A stretch of 64,000 bases of DNA from Guadua angustifolia (GCA_036346375.1 CM070520.1:14829791-14893790); one strand, 5' to 3'. Positions 48,023 through 60,340 are shown, counted from the first letter of the stretch. Notes: a model not told the origin generated them from the letters alone. Program-made: numbers and translations.

Positions 48023-49782
48023 CTACTGCAGTGCTCTGGCGGCTGCTGGTTTGCTTGTGGAGGGAGGCAAGGCGTGCCGAGCAGTGGAGGCCGAGGAGTC
48101 TGGAAGGCTTCACCGGGGCTAGGGATCTTGTGAGGCAACCGTTGTGGCCTCTCGGCCGTGCCATGGTAGCTGCTTGGCCAGTATCGGCGAGAGCAGCAAG
48201 CAAAGTGGTGGGGTGGCGCTGGGCGAGGTGATCTTTGGTCAGGCGCCGGGCGAGGCGAGGGCCGGAGGCAGACGCGCCATAAGATGGTGGCGGCGCCATG
48301 AGCAACAAAAATGGCATGGTGCTCAAAACTATGTCAAAAGCGATTTTCCTAAAACCAGCGAGCCGCGGCGTGAGAGCACTACCATACTAGGCTATATCTA
48401 AAAGGAATTGGATCGGGATTACGGTTTGGGAGGAATCGATGACGAACGAACTCGACTTGACGACGAAGCGAGCATAATTTCCCGGAGCAATTCTTGATGA
48501 AACCTGGATTTTCTTGAGGGGTTATGATCTACACACTAATGCACACAAGATGACGCGAACGGAAGTCGATTTGCCTTACCGGATCAAAAGATGACACGGT
48601 GATGCCAACGGAGGACGTCCGGCGATCGTTTCTTCGATTTTCGAAAGGGCAAATGTTCTGGAAATGGAGGGCAAGTATGAGCACCGTGTTGGGGAGACTG
48701 AAACGCACGTTTTGGATGGTCACACGCGTTGAGAGGATGAGAAACGGAAAAGTTATGGCCAAAACAAGAAACGGCAAAGAAGTGCTTGCAGTTTCGGTTT
48801 CACTTAATTTTAGAGGGGGAAACTGTGGGAGAATTGAAGTCCTTGATGACATGGTCGTTTTGCAACTGACCTCACTCAATTTCGTTGAGAATTGCAAAAG
48901 TTATGAGCATTTGAAGTTTGGGCTGCAAATGGGGCTGGAATGTGAACAGTGCGCACGGCTGGAGATTGAAGATGAACAGTAACGGACACGTGTCGCTTTC
49001 TCATTGGCCGGAAGAAATGAAGGGACAAAAGCGCGAGGAATAAAATAGCAAAAATGATCTAAAAATCTTGGAAACATTCCTACAAATACTAGAGATTATT
49101 CAGAATACAATAAAATTTGTTTCACTGAAGTTTGATAAGTTTTGGAATTTAGACAATTCCGGGACGAATATACTAGATTTAACGAAAGACCACGAGAGAT
49201 AAAATACCATAGAGATTCTATAAATCTTAGAAAAATTCTCAAAATCATTTTGGAATATTTGGAACCTAATTCTATGAATTTTGAGATTTTTAGAGTATTT
49301 TAAAACTTGGGTGAAATTTCGAATAAGGATAGGAATTTAAATTTTGACTTCTTGAGACGGAAAATGATTGGACTCAATTTGAAAGGATATGGATACCAGG
49401 TTAATTAGAACACCGAATGAAATCCAAATTTTGAATTTAAACGAATTTCAAAGGAAAGGTTTGAATTGAAATTTGGATATAGAATTGCAGAACAATTAAT
49501 AATTCAAATTAAAAATCCAATAAAAATCAATTAACATCCAAATGTTTAAATTAATAATTTTAATTAATTTTAGCAAATCTCAAATTTGGGAAATTCCTGA
49601 GATACAAAGGACACTGTAAAAACTAAATTTTAAATCACTTAATGTACCTGAAGGCACATTAAATTGTTTTAGATTTAGAAAATTCTAAATTAAGCTTCTT
49701 TAATCAAATAAGATTGGTGTAACATTTTCGGAAAGCTAATTTAATATAAATTTTTTTAAAACCCAAATTTTGGGATGTTACA
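48023..49782 (-). repeat. Left LTR of element B, second part
   Basis: Continuation of the split LTR after the gypsy insertion. It starts with the likely target duplication CTACT, has a GC-rich part to about 48380, then AT-rich sequence ending GGGATGTTACA. A 127-codon plus-strand frame (48599-48982) has no recognised motif and I do not call it a gene. Confidence 0.72.
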
Positions 49783-52377
49783 AACCTCCCCCCCCCTTAA
49801 TAGAATCTCGTCCCCGAGATTGAACTAACTCTGAGAATAGATTTGGGAAAAACTCAACCTTCGACGCTCTGCACTTGCGATCAAGCTGCGCTTGACGGAT
49901 TGCCGAGGTCAAACCTTGGATAACATCATCCGATGGGTCAAATTTTGATAGGTTGCTCCTTGCAGGCAAGATCCTTTTGCAAACTTAATTGGCTTCAACT
50001 GAGTCTGCTTTCTGGCATATGGGACACTTCTTTCACTGAGGCCCTTAAAAGACAATCTGCACTCTTCCTAACAATGCTGACAACTTCCATTGTTAAGCAA
50101 CCTTTTATTATCCACTGACACTTGATTCTTTGCTTCTTTTGGAAACTGAACAAGCTGCTCCTAACGGCGAAAGCAACTTGCTATTCTGCGGTCTTGGTCA
50201 AAGATTGAACATCATTTCCATTGAGTTGGTTCTTGAAACGACTCTTGATCCGAGAACTCAAGGTCGATTGATAATTGCTTCACGGCATTTCAAAGTCTTG
50301 AACGATTCCTTGATCCTTGCAAATTCACTACCAATGACCTTCGGAGTAAGAAACATTGACCGAAATGAATCTGGCAACTCTTAACATCACGACTGAGTCC
50401 TGGAATCCTGGAGATTCTGAATTAATTTTATCTTTATTGACTTTTCAAAAGCATGGGTAAAAATAACATCTTTGTTAATCTGTTGGTCTGATATTATCTT
50501 TGTCGGTTTGGTTCTCGAGTAGTGACTGGAAATTCTATATCAGTTAGATATTCTTTCCATAGTGATTTAATGCTTCAATTACCACTGAAGTAATGGTACT
50601 GGTCTTCAATATGCTAAATCAACAAATTTTTGTCTTTACATCACATTACTGAGAACTCAGGCTCTATGGCCACCATACACTTGAACATTATCTGGTAAAG
50701 TGAATGCTCAAAGACATATCAAATCCTTTATTGCCATTAATACTTTTGATTTACAATTTCTGGATACATTTATTCCAATATTAGAAATTGCTGAGAAAAT
50801 TCCTTGACATTACTCTTATAGTTTAGAGTATAGCGTCACGGCTTCTGAAACTTATTGGTAGCTTCATCAGTCAACCGTCTTTTCTTCAAGCTGCTTCTTG
50901 GAACAATAAACCTGTTGTTGCTTGGCATACTTGGCATCTGAGGATCAATTGAGGTAACCGGGAACAATTTCAATTCCACAAGGTACTTCATATTTGAATG
51001 GGCATTGCTTGGCAAAGTGACCTCTTTGCGGCGAGCATAGCATAATCGATTCTTTGATCTTTGCACCATGCGATCTTGGTGTTATGCTTTGAACTGAATC
51101 GACTTGGAATGGTGAAGGAAAAGGAAATGCTTGATGTACAGGAACATAAATGCAGCATAGTGACCTTATTTACCACAAAAAACAACTTCACAGTGTCATT
51201 GACTTGCTTCTTTTCTGCGGTAGCTTGCAAGATTCTTGGTATTTCTCTTTTAAGCACTCTGTGACAAAGGCATGGGTAGATGACAACATGTCTTTCTTTG
51301 CTAACTCTTGAACCACATTGGCTCGGAAATTTTCTCGTTAGCGTTGCAATGCAGAGGTCAATCTGAATACATAGCACCTTGGCTTGGGCAATGATCTTGG
51401 CCTTCAAAAAACATGAAATTTTATTATTCGGACATTCTCGAGAAGATGGTTCCCTTCACAACTAGAACAATTGATATGATGCTCGTCCGAGGTATGTCCT
51501 ATGACTCCTAGCAGGTACATGCATGATCCTCTGATTTGCCTAGTTCTATGAACTTTGCAAACTTACCTTGAAACGCGACTGTTGAATTTTCAACCGTGGA
51601 ACTGGAGATTTCTTTTGGTCAACATCTGCTCTAACAACGATCTTGTGGCAACATCTGAACTGACTTGGAATGCTTCGGAATCACTGTCAAGGCTGTCACT
51701 GTAGAATTTCTTCATCTGTTGACTGACCAAGGTTAATAGACAAGAAGGAAAAACATAGATAAGTAACTAAGAACTATTACGGGGAATAGGTTTAACCCAA
51801 AATCTCAAATTATACAATCATTATTTACAACTTGGTATGGTCGCTCACCAAAGCCTAAGGGCCATGCGACACATACTGCAAACTCAACAAACAGAAAACC
51901 AAATTAACATAAGCACACAAGTCTAACGTCTAGAAAGGGTAACACTCCTAACTTAGACAGACGCGACTCTCACACATGAGTCTCAACGACTACTCAAGCA
52001 CTGATTCTTCGAATTTCTTGAACACTTCATCGACACTGGTTCTTCTACCTTCTGGAATACTTCATCGGCACACTTTCCTTGAGCTCGACGATTCCTGTCT
52101 TCACGATCTTAAGGTTAGCAACGGCATCCAGTGCTTTCTCCTAAAGTGTGAAACATCGTTATCTATTCAAGACAACTGAGGTAAGATTTTCAACTTAAAA
52201 CGGCGAAGAAAGATAGAAATTTCAGCAAAAGGGAAAAGAAATGGAAGAATAAGATAAGTCAAGAACTTGTTATTCTTCAAGTTAAATTTTCTCTTTAGAA
52301 AATAATTTTGAAGTTCCTAAAGAACGGCCAAACTATCTAGGGTCAAGACCTACGATCGGTATGCTCGATACCACCTC
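49783..52377 (-). other. Internal region of element B (2.6 kb)
   Basis: The left edge is a polypurine tract (49783-49798; minus strand AAGGGGGGGGGG followed by AGGTT). The right edge is a degenerate primer site (52363-52373; minus strand TGGTATCGAGC) four bases from the LTR. Apart from the zinc-knuckle remnants at 51000-51469 no protein motif is visible. Confidence 0.75.
51000..51469 (-). pseudogene. Decayed gag zinc-knuckle array
   Basis: On the minus strand, four spaced patches resemble CCHC zinc knuckles. 51446-51469 reads CSSCEGNH. About 51279-51310 ends RHVVIYPC. 51154-51185 reads, with one stop, CGK-GHYA. 51000-51042 ends GHFAKQC in one frame. Each is broken by a stop, a shift or a lost cysteine. 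Such knuckles bind RNA in retroelement gag proteins. The identification is from pattern only. Confidence 0.45.
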
Positions 52378-55300
52378 TGTCGGGGGACGAATTAATCCGA
52401 AATCCTCGTGTTTTCGGCACTAGTCCGAGGATCGATCGCTAGTGCCCTGAGTTAACAAAGATGAATATCACAATCATACACAACGGAAAAATAAATAAAG
52501 TATTCATCTATTAATATAACATGTTGAACAACCTTAAGGTCAACTTACAATTTGTGAAACCTAGATGGCTTCAACTTCGAGTAAAAGCGAAGCAGCGGAG
52601 CGAAGAAGCGTTGGTGAATCCCATCAAAATACCACGGGCATTTGACAAGGTTCAACTCCTAGATATTACGCCTTCTTGCGAACTTCTCCCTTCTTGAAGA
52701 CAGAGACTTCTCCTCAACTGGTGATGTTTTGTTAAAGCAAGGGTGAGTACACAACCGTACTCAACAAGTCATGCCGAGAATCGATTCTGTTACATACATG
52801 GCTTATTCCAAAGGAATGGTGAATGGTTCTTTTGCTTGATATAGCGACATTCACAAATAATCATAGTAGATAAGCGATAAAACAAATAATACCCATAATA
52901 AATTTCGTAATCATTCTCAAGTAAAGCATTTCTCTTCCTTAACCAATTTCCATATCACATTGTTCACATTCCCAACCTCATTTTATTTTCAAAACTCTAC
53001 CCCTTATTTGTAATCCCCGAGCAATGTCGATTATGCAGACTCGGCTATTCGAATAGTTTTACACTCTGCGAGAGGTTGTACACTTTACCCACAAGATTCA
53101 ATCAACTCATCCGTCACCGTGAATCGCCATACAAGAGTATGCGAATGAGCGATCATAACAAAGCCTTTCGAAAACTTCTATCTCAACCTAGGAACCTCTC
53201 CGGGTTGCCTTCACTATCACTTCCCTCTCTCAAAGCCGAAGTATATGACCGACAAACACCGTTGGATAGGGTACCAAGCCGCAAACCAGTCGCTCCCCCA
53301 TCTGATCACCCCTCGTGATTGCCACCCCAGTATCAAAGGTGAGATATCGAATCCTACTAAACTAGGTCTTCCCATACCGGACATGTGGTTGTCTGAGTGA
53401 CTCAATTCAAAGGCTTGCAAGGTTAAGTCCTTAGGGTGACCAAGGCAAGACTACCCCGAATAATTCACCAACAATACCATCACATAATTCACCAATAATA
53501 CCATCACATAATTCACCAACAACACCGCCAAATACGAGTGACATATCAATGCCACTCTTGCCACTTGCCTTGGTCTAAAATATTTTACCACCCCAGTTGA
53601 TTATTCGCAACACAATGCCAACAACAACTCAACATCCATGTAGAACCACTTGGTTCCACATATCAACATCATCGTGTGGCAACACGTCACACCATTCACA
53701 AACACATTTCATAATCCATTAATCAAGTATTATTCTTTTATTTTCAAAAGACATGAGTTGCGTGGCATGGCTAAGGAATTATACACGGTCTAACCAACCC
53801 ACGTTGGCAAGTAATAGTAACCAACTAATAATCAACCATCTTAGGGTGACAAATGAATTATGGCATACAAATAATCATGGCAAGGTGATATTAGCAATTG
53901 GATTGAATAACTAATCCCAAATTAATTCAAATTATTTTAATCTTGAACTAGCATGCAATAATTTGAATCAAAGTAAATTTGTAAAACGGGAGCAATATGA
54001 TCAAAGCACAACTTGCACGGCCCTTGCAATTTTTTATTATTCTTTACTCTTTATCTTCAATCCTTGATCCTCAATCTTCAATCTCGCTTGCTTGCTTCTC
54101 GGCTCCTTGGCGACTTCGACAACGCGTCTAACGATAAACAAGCATAAATACCACAAAACTCAAAAAGCAAATCAAGTAAACTCCAAATTAAGAACGAATA
54201 GCATTGGGCTGCTTGGCTTAGATGAAATTAGGAACTTGAATAGATTAGGTCAATGATTAAACAAAAGCAGAATGGCTTTCAAAAATACAAGAGAGAAAGA
54301 TTAATAACTGGGAAAGAAGGAATAGTATTCAGAAGAATATTTCCTTTGAAGTTGCTATCTTGATTAGACAGACAATGACATATGGCTCTCGATCCATAGA
54401 CCGGGTCCATGAAGATTTGTTAGTTCACCATAAACTAAGCGGATGCTCGAGGTTAACTTCGTTGTTGAGCAGCACGATCAACCAAAAAAGAAGATAGACC
54501 GATAGGCTAGGTGCGGCACAAGAATATGACATATGGCTAATGGTCTATCGACCAAGACCACGAATGAATTCTGGGTTTATGGCAGATTAGATTTTCAAGG
54601 GTAAGACAAGAATGGATGGAATCGATATCCACTACGGTTCGATCCGGAGTTTAGGCTTACATCGGAGGCGGGACTCGGCGGCGGCGTGGCGGTGATAGCG
54701 AGAATACGAGGCTGAACTCAGCGAGATGGGCTAGATCACAATAAAGGCGATAGAAAAAGGTAAAGACATCACATTAGGGCTTCCCTTGTATGCACCCATG
54801 CGATGGCAATGATATAATGATGAGCAAATGCGTTAGCGGTGGGCGTTAGCGGTGGAGCGTTAACGATGAATATGAAGCGTGCGGTGAGCGTTAGCGATGG
54901 AATATTAACGCGAAACGCGTTCTGACGGGCGTTAACGATGAAACGTGCGGCGAAAGCGTTAGCGGCGGGCGTTAACGATGGGCGTTAACGGCGGCGATGA
55001 CGAGACGCTTTTGAAATAACAAGGTGGCGTTTGTTATCGATAGATAGGCGGCGAGGTCACGACATGGCAAATTTGTCTTTGGCGAATGGATGCTGCCGAG
55101 GCAGCGAGACATGCAAAAGCAGACAGCGATTTAAATAACCGAGATACAAATGAATAAAATAAAATAAGCGAAACTAAAAATTATAATAAAAATCTTTGGC
55201 GGTAGAGGATGAATTTAGAAATTTGAATCGATCGATTACGAGTTCGGATGGAGGAGAATGGATCAAGCGAAGTTTGACTAGAAAGAAAATCCCGAAATTC

Positions 55301-55505
55301 AGAAATTGCCTTGTAGCATCGCTCTGATTGCTTCGTTCTCTGTTTCCTAGCCGTTTCTGAGCTCCATTAGAGGTTTCTTGCACAAACAATCTGAAGCTAG
55401 GGGCATGGCGGCGCAAGGAAGCGACAATATGGAGCGAGGGCGGCGATCACGGTACCAAAGCAAACAACGGCTCGGCGAATGGTGGCTGGAGCGGCCCGCG
55501 GCACT
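52378..55505 (-). repeat. Right (5') LTR of element B, truncated
   Basis: Collinear with 36507-39706. It ends at the same nucleotide position at which the gypsy LTR begins in the left copy, then continues as a gypsy LTR stub. The remaining LTR part (equivalent to 48023-49782) is absent. Confidence 0.8.
54830..55005. repeat. GTTAACG/GTTAGCG minisatellite, right LTR copy
   Basis: Counterpart of 38986-39175. Many units read GGGCGTTAGCGG here where the left copy reads GGAACGTTAACGG. Confidence 0.85.
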
Positions 55506-55676
55506 CGAGGCGGCAAGCGGTGAGGCTACGTGGCGAATACCGGGGCATGGGTATCCCCTGACCCAGAGAAGCATATGGGCGCCACCGCATGAGCCTCGAA
55601 CAAAGCCACCTTTCGGAGGCCACGGCTTCAAACCCGATCCTGTGAGTGTTCGGTTCCCGACCAAGTTCAACCTTCA
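55506..55676 (+). repeat. Gypsy LTR stub
   Basis: About 170 bp matching the first part of the gypsy LTR (39707 onward; starts TGGCGAATACC, contains AGAAGCATATGGGCGCCAC, ends near GACCAAG). It stops where copia-like LTR sequence starts. Confidence 0.82.
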
Positions 55677-56267
55677 TTAGTTATGGTTTTGGTGTTAATG
55701 ACAAATCTAATATTGAGATTATCCATTAATGTGATTTTGTTATTAATGACAAATCTTATATCGAGACTAACTTGTTTATCTAGAATATCTTTGATTAGTC
55801 TCATCGCATTGAAAGATGGAAAACCCAAGGTATGTGTGCGTATCCATTCTTTGTATTTATTGCATACTTTGGAGTCGAGTTAAAGTATGAATGTCCCCGT
55901 TATATTAACCACAAAATGTGCATCATGTTTCTCAATCCATATATTACATGGATGCACACACTTAGGGGGAGTTTGTAGTTTAACTTGATAAGTTTCATTG
56001 TATTGATCTATTCGTCATCGACACATATAAGGATCAAGACAAAGAAACTAAATCCTTGAGTATATATTTGGATTGCCTAGCTATTAGTATACTCATGGTA
56101 ATATAGGATATACTCCAATACGATCAAATTGAATATGTGCATATTGCATCCAAGTCAATCATATTTATGCACATATACATGTGGGGTTTATTCTATAGTT
56201 GATGACTTAGAGTAACGATCAATTCCATATAGCCTACACATAATGGATCATTACTTTTCATCAACAT

Positions 56268-58423
56268 GAGTATATGAAAACTTGTGTAGTTAATATATAC
56301 TCACATCAATTTAAATGATAATTTAAATTGAGTTCACTTGTCTTGATAATCATTAAAGAACATTTCATCATGTGTTGATGGTGTTCCTTGATTAATTAAG
56401 GACAAATGAATAGTTCTTAAGTATAATGAAGCATGTGTTGCATTATTGTACTTAAGACACATTTAATCATTCAAATTGATTTAGGTTGTGCTCAATTGAT
56501 CTAAAGGCATCCATTATGTGTTAATGGAGTGCAAGAGATAATTGAGACAACCATACATCTTGGACTAACAAGTTTTATGAGTTGTAATTGAGTTAGGTCC
56601 AAAGATGGATGAGATGATGAGAACGGGACAAGGACGGCATCATGAGGTGATGGGCATCAAGAGTGGATCCTGAAGTTGAAAAGAGGAGTCGAGTGATGAT
56701 CCCGGGGAAGTATCGAGTAAAGATCATAAAGACCCCAAAGGGGATTGCTTGTGCGCGGCGGCGAAGGTATAACTAGATAGGCTAAGGACTTTTGTAGTCT
56801 TTGAGTCTAAGGTTTTCATCGCCGTACTATTAAGAGGGGTTGCTTCCTAGCTTGAACTTCATCATGTGTTGGTGATCTCAATCCGCGTTCACTCAAGCTC
56901 AAACCTTTTGGATTTGGTTTTTGCATGAGGGTTAACCATTTGGCATGTGTTGCGAATGGGTTAAACTTATGCTTGGTTGTTGTTGGTTTATGCTCTGATT
57001 TGCATGTGTTGCAAAGAGGAAGAGCATATGTATTTGGTTTTCGCATAATGCTTTGATTTGCATGTGTTGCAAATAGGATAAGCTAATCGTTGGCTTTTTG
57101 CGTGAAGTTCACTTTTGCATGTGTTGCAAATGTTGAAGCTTCATGCTTTGGTTCATAAAACAATCTTTCTAAAATCGTGGTTGCTTGGAGCTAAGTTTTG
57201 CATGTGTTGCAAAAGGAGAGCTCAAGCTAACGATTTGATGTTTGTGGTTGTGTATGTGCTAGAGGCTCGCATGTGTTGTGAGTAGAAACACGTATGTTTG
57301 ATTTGGTGTTTAAGTGTTTGTATGGAGCTAGAGGCTTGCATGTGTTGCGAGTAAAGAGCTCATACGTGTGATTTGGTTTTAGTTGAAGTTTGGTTTTGTG
57401 GTTGCATGGAACTAGAGAATTGCATGTGTTGCAATTAGAGGTTCATGCATCTGATTGATGTTGCTTGGAGCTAGACTTTTGCATATGTTGCAAGAGTAGT
57501 GCTCAAGCATGAAATGTGTTTATCATGTTATTTGCAAGTTAGATTGTAGCGAATAAACGGAGGTTTATGAGTCAGGAATCCCGAGAGCATGTGAGTAGGG
57601 CTTGCTTGGTGTTAGCAAGTTAGTTGGGTCTTGTGTTGACCTTCACATGGCTAGGGGTTTAATCTCATAAACTTCGAGTTTGATTTGTATCGTTTTGCAA
57701 TGGGATCTTGAGTTGATTGCAAAATGTGTTTTTGCAATTTGGTTGAAATTCCTTGAGCATGAGCTAAGTTGGTGCAAATGTGTTTTGCATGTGTGTATGA
57801 TCATGTGTTGATCATCTTTGTGGCTCAAAGAATAAAGTTAGATTTTGGAGAAATGGATTTTAGCGTTGAATTCTGGATTTCTCTGTTGGCAAGACTCTCA
57901 TTGTTGAGGTCTGGTAGTACCACAAATCTTGATACTACGAGGTTACACCACCGGTAGCTTTTTGGCGATCTTGAGTGTTTTGGATTTGTGCGTCTTGCAA
58001 GTACTACTAGGGCCTTGAGGGGTACTACATAAAAGTCGGTCTACTGCGCCTCGGAAGGCGGTAATCTTAGGAAAAAGTGTCCGTTGGCCGGCCTGTTGCC
58101 GAGGCGGTACCACCGCCCTATGAAGGGCGTAGTACCGAAGCCAAACAGTTTTTGCCCGTTTGGAGCCCCCAGCGGCTAGTTTTCTTAGTGGGGCTATAAA
58201 TACACCCCTTTAGGGGCTTGGGCGAGGTTGTTCTGTTGTGTGGGAGGTGTGTGCATGTCTTGCTCTCCTCCTTTAGCTTCTTGAGCTTAAGTGTGAGCCC
58301 TAATTGCATGTGTTGCAATTAGGAAGTGGATGTGAGCCTCTTGTGCATGTGTTGCACTTGAGGAGGTCCTTGTGCATGTGTTGCACTTGGTGATCACCAG
58401 GGGCGCATGTGTTGTGCTCGGTG
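56268..58423 (+). repeat. Array of about 20 stem-loops with a TGTGT loop
   Basis: Each unit is a 9-25 nt arm, the pentamer TGTGT, then an imperfect or perfect reverse complement of that arm. Loop positions are 56283, 56371, 56434, 56517, 56865, 56946, 57005, 57063, 57120, 57203, 57272, 57341, 57425, 57484 (TATGT), 57725, 57804, 58309, 58348, 58377 and 58408. Examples of paired arms: CCTAATTGCA with TGCAATTAGG (58299-58323), ATTGCAAAA with TTTTGCAAT (57716-57738), ATGATCA with TGATCAT (57797-57815). Arm sequences differ between units while pairing is kept. Most precede the TATA box at 58195 and four follow it. Confidence 0.88.
58195..58202 (+). promoter_or_regulatory. TATA box of the copia-like LTR
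   Basis: TATAAATA in the context GGGGC...CACCCC, followed by a leader with TCTTGCTCTCCTCC. Typical position between the U3 and R parts of an LTR. Confidence 0.6.
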
Positions 58424-59089
58424 AAGTTCAAGTGAAGGGCGGCTTGTTTCTCATGGAGGTTGCCGACTCCTAGGCAGCGTAGGCATCGTCTTGTGCGGAG
58501 CTCTCAAGGTTGTGAAAGCCCGGTGAAGTTTGTGAAGGTTCGGGTTGAGCCTACGGCATAGCGTGAAAAACCACGACTAGTGGAAAGAGGCGGGTGCTCG
58601 GCGGGGAGCCGGTCCAAGTGGTTGGGCTTGCCTCAACGTGGACTAGGGGAGACCGGCAAGTCTCCGAACACCACAGAAAAACGTCGTTTGTCTCTTGTCT
58701 CCTTTACTTTCAAGCATTTACATTATTGAGATATTACTGATTGCTTGATTAGATTAGAATTGCTTAGTATTATTGTTAGCTCAAGTTAGCAATTCTCACA
58801 TAGAGATATAATTTAGTTAGTGCACTAGTGAGCCTAGTTGATTTAGGCTTTAAATTGTCAAAACCTATTTATCGCTTCCGCATATATTTTGATTAGGTTT
58901 TGACATAGGGTTGATTAGAGCGAATTGTTTAGTGAGCGATCGAATTTCGTAAACGCCTATTTCCCCTCTGGCGCATCCTCGACCCTCTGATCGCGATGGT
59001 GGCGGGGCGTCGCCTGGTGGCCGTGCGAGCGGCGACCCGCGGCGCTTATGATGACCGAGGTGTGATCGGTGCTGCTGCGCCGGGCTCGG

Positions 59090-60340
59090 AGGATTGCTCG
59101 AGCACGCGGAATAGAGACAAAGTTTCGAGGATAAAATCGCCTTAGCTTTTCGATATTCCATGCGTTGGAATCTGATGTTCTGCGTCGGCGTCTTTGAGTC
59201 GAAAGGTGCGGGTCGGAGGACCTCCTAGCGGTGAAAGGCCCTTCCACGGAGGGGCGGTTTATACTGCCGAAGCGTTGGGTGAACTCGCACGGCACGGTCG
59301 CCCGGCGTTGAAGGACCGTCCGCGAACTCGCGATCGTGGTAAGCGCCCGGCGTCTGGTGGTACTGCCAATCGCAAAGGCTGCTGCGTTCGCGCGCCTCGT
59401 CGTCGAGGGTCGATGGCGTCTTGTTGTCGCGTTGAGTCCCCGTGCCGTCGAAGGCTTGTAATCTTAGGCGCCATACTCGGTCGGTCGGCAAAAAGCGGCC
59501 GGCGCGAACACGGGAAGAATGGTGTAAACCGGTCGGCCGATCGGTCGGCGTGGTCGTAGGCTCCACAGACGGAGGGCGCTCGTCGCCCATCGCCTGCGAA
59601 TTTCTCGATCGGTGAAGATCCTCGGTTTGAGCCCTTGGAGGATCATGCCATTCGCCGCTTCGACACGGCCGTTAGTCGCGATGGATTCTGCCGCCTAATC
59701 GACGCGGATGTTGAAGTCGTCGCGAGAACTCGGGAACTCCTTTCTCGTGAGCGTGTTCCGTTATCGGTGATGATGGAATTCGGGACTCAAACCGATAAGC
59801 GATGTCGCGGAAGAAGTTGGCGCTTTGCTTTGAAGTGATGGTGGCGAACAAGCAGCTTCTATCCACTTGGTGAACTTGTCCACCGCGACGAGTAGGTGAG
59901 TCAAGCCCCCGGGCGCCTTCTTGAAGGGTCCGACCAGATCGAGTCCCCAAACGGCGAATGGCCAAGTGATAGGGATCGTCTGCAGGGCTTGTGTGGGGAG
60001 ATGCATCTGCCGAGCGAAGAATTGGCACCCTTCGCAGGTGCGAACGATTTGCTCAGCATCGGCCATTGCGGTCGGCCAATAGAAGCCTTGGTGGAAGGCT
60101 TTGCCCACAAGGGACCGTGGCGCTGCGTGGTGACCGCAAATTCCGGCGTGGATGTCGAGTAGCAGCTGCTTTCCTTGGTCCGCCAGAATACACTTCTAGA
60201 GGACCCCGGAGGGGCTCCTTTTGTAGAGGTTCTCCCTGACCAGGACGAAGGACTTCGCGCGCCGAGCGAGGCACCGAGCCTCGGTGGGGTCGGCGAGGAG
60301 CGACCCATCGGTCAACCGATCGATGAAGGGCCTCCTCCAA
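59090..60340 (-). pseudogene. Integrase domain of the minus-strand gypsy copy
   Basis: 59761-60108 reads VRTCEGCQFFARQMHLPTQA and WGLDLVGPFKKAPGGLTHLL, with VDKFTKWIEA after it. The second catalytic Asp block (expected TDNGT) is corrupted at about 59740-59760. The C-terminal end NAWNIEKLRRFYP is at about 59125-59160 and is not followed by a stop. Not functional as read. Confidence 0.82.

Larger units (their letters stand above)
36507..55505 (-). mobile_element. Element B: non-coding LTR retrotransposon split by a gypsy insertion
   Basis: Minus strand. The 3' LTR is on the left, in two pieces (36507-39706 and 48023-49782). The internal region is 49783-52377. The 5' LTR starts at 52378 and is cut short at about 55505. 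LTR edges TGTCGGG and GTTACA, the primer-site context and an LTR block are shared with element A. The internal region holds only decayed gag zinc-knuckle remnants. It is inserted in the Tat-like element; the left flank is CGTCA (36502-36506) and the right target duplication is lost. Confidence 0.75.
55677..58990 (+). mobile_element. Large copia-like LTR (solo or truncated), plus strand
   Basis: The left end (TTATGGTTTTGGTGTTAATG) and the right end (AAACGCCTATTTCCCC... GGCGCATCCTCGACC) resemble the borders of SIRE/Maximus-type copia LTRs. TATAAATA at 58195-58202 followed by a CT-rich leader fits an LTR promoter. No primer site or coding region follows, so it is a solo LTR or the rest is lost. 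No target duplication could be confirmed and both borders are approximate. Much of its length consists of TGTGT-loop inverted repeats. Confidence 0.6.

Noticed and set aside
48599..48982. 127-codon plus-strand frame in LTR-B
   Set aside because: No recognised domain and located within an LTR. I cannot support it as a gene.
56930..58423. Regularly spaced GCATGTGTTGC words as a CRISPR-like array
   Set aside because: Spacing is irregular, the flanks are reverse complements of each other and not unique spacers, and the DNA is plant nuclear.
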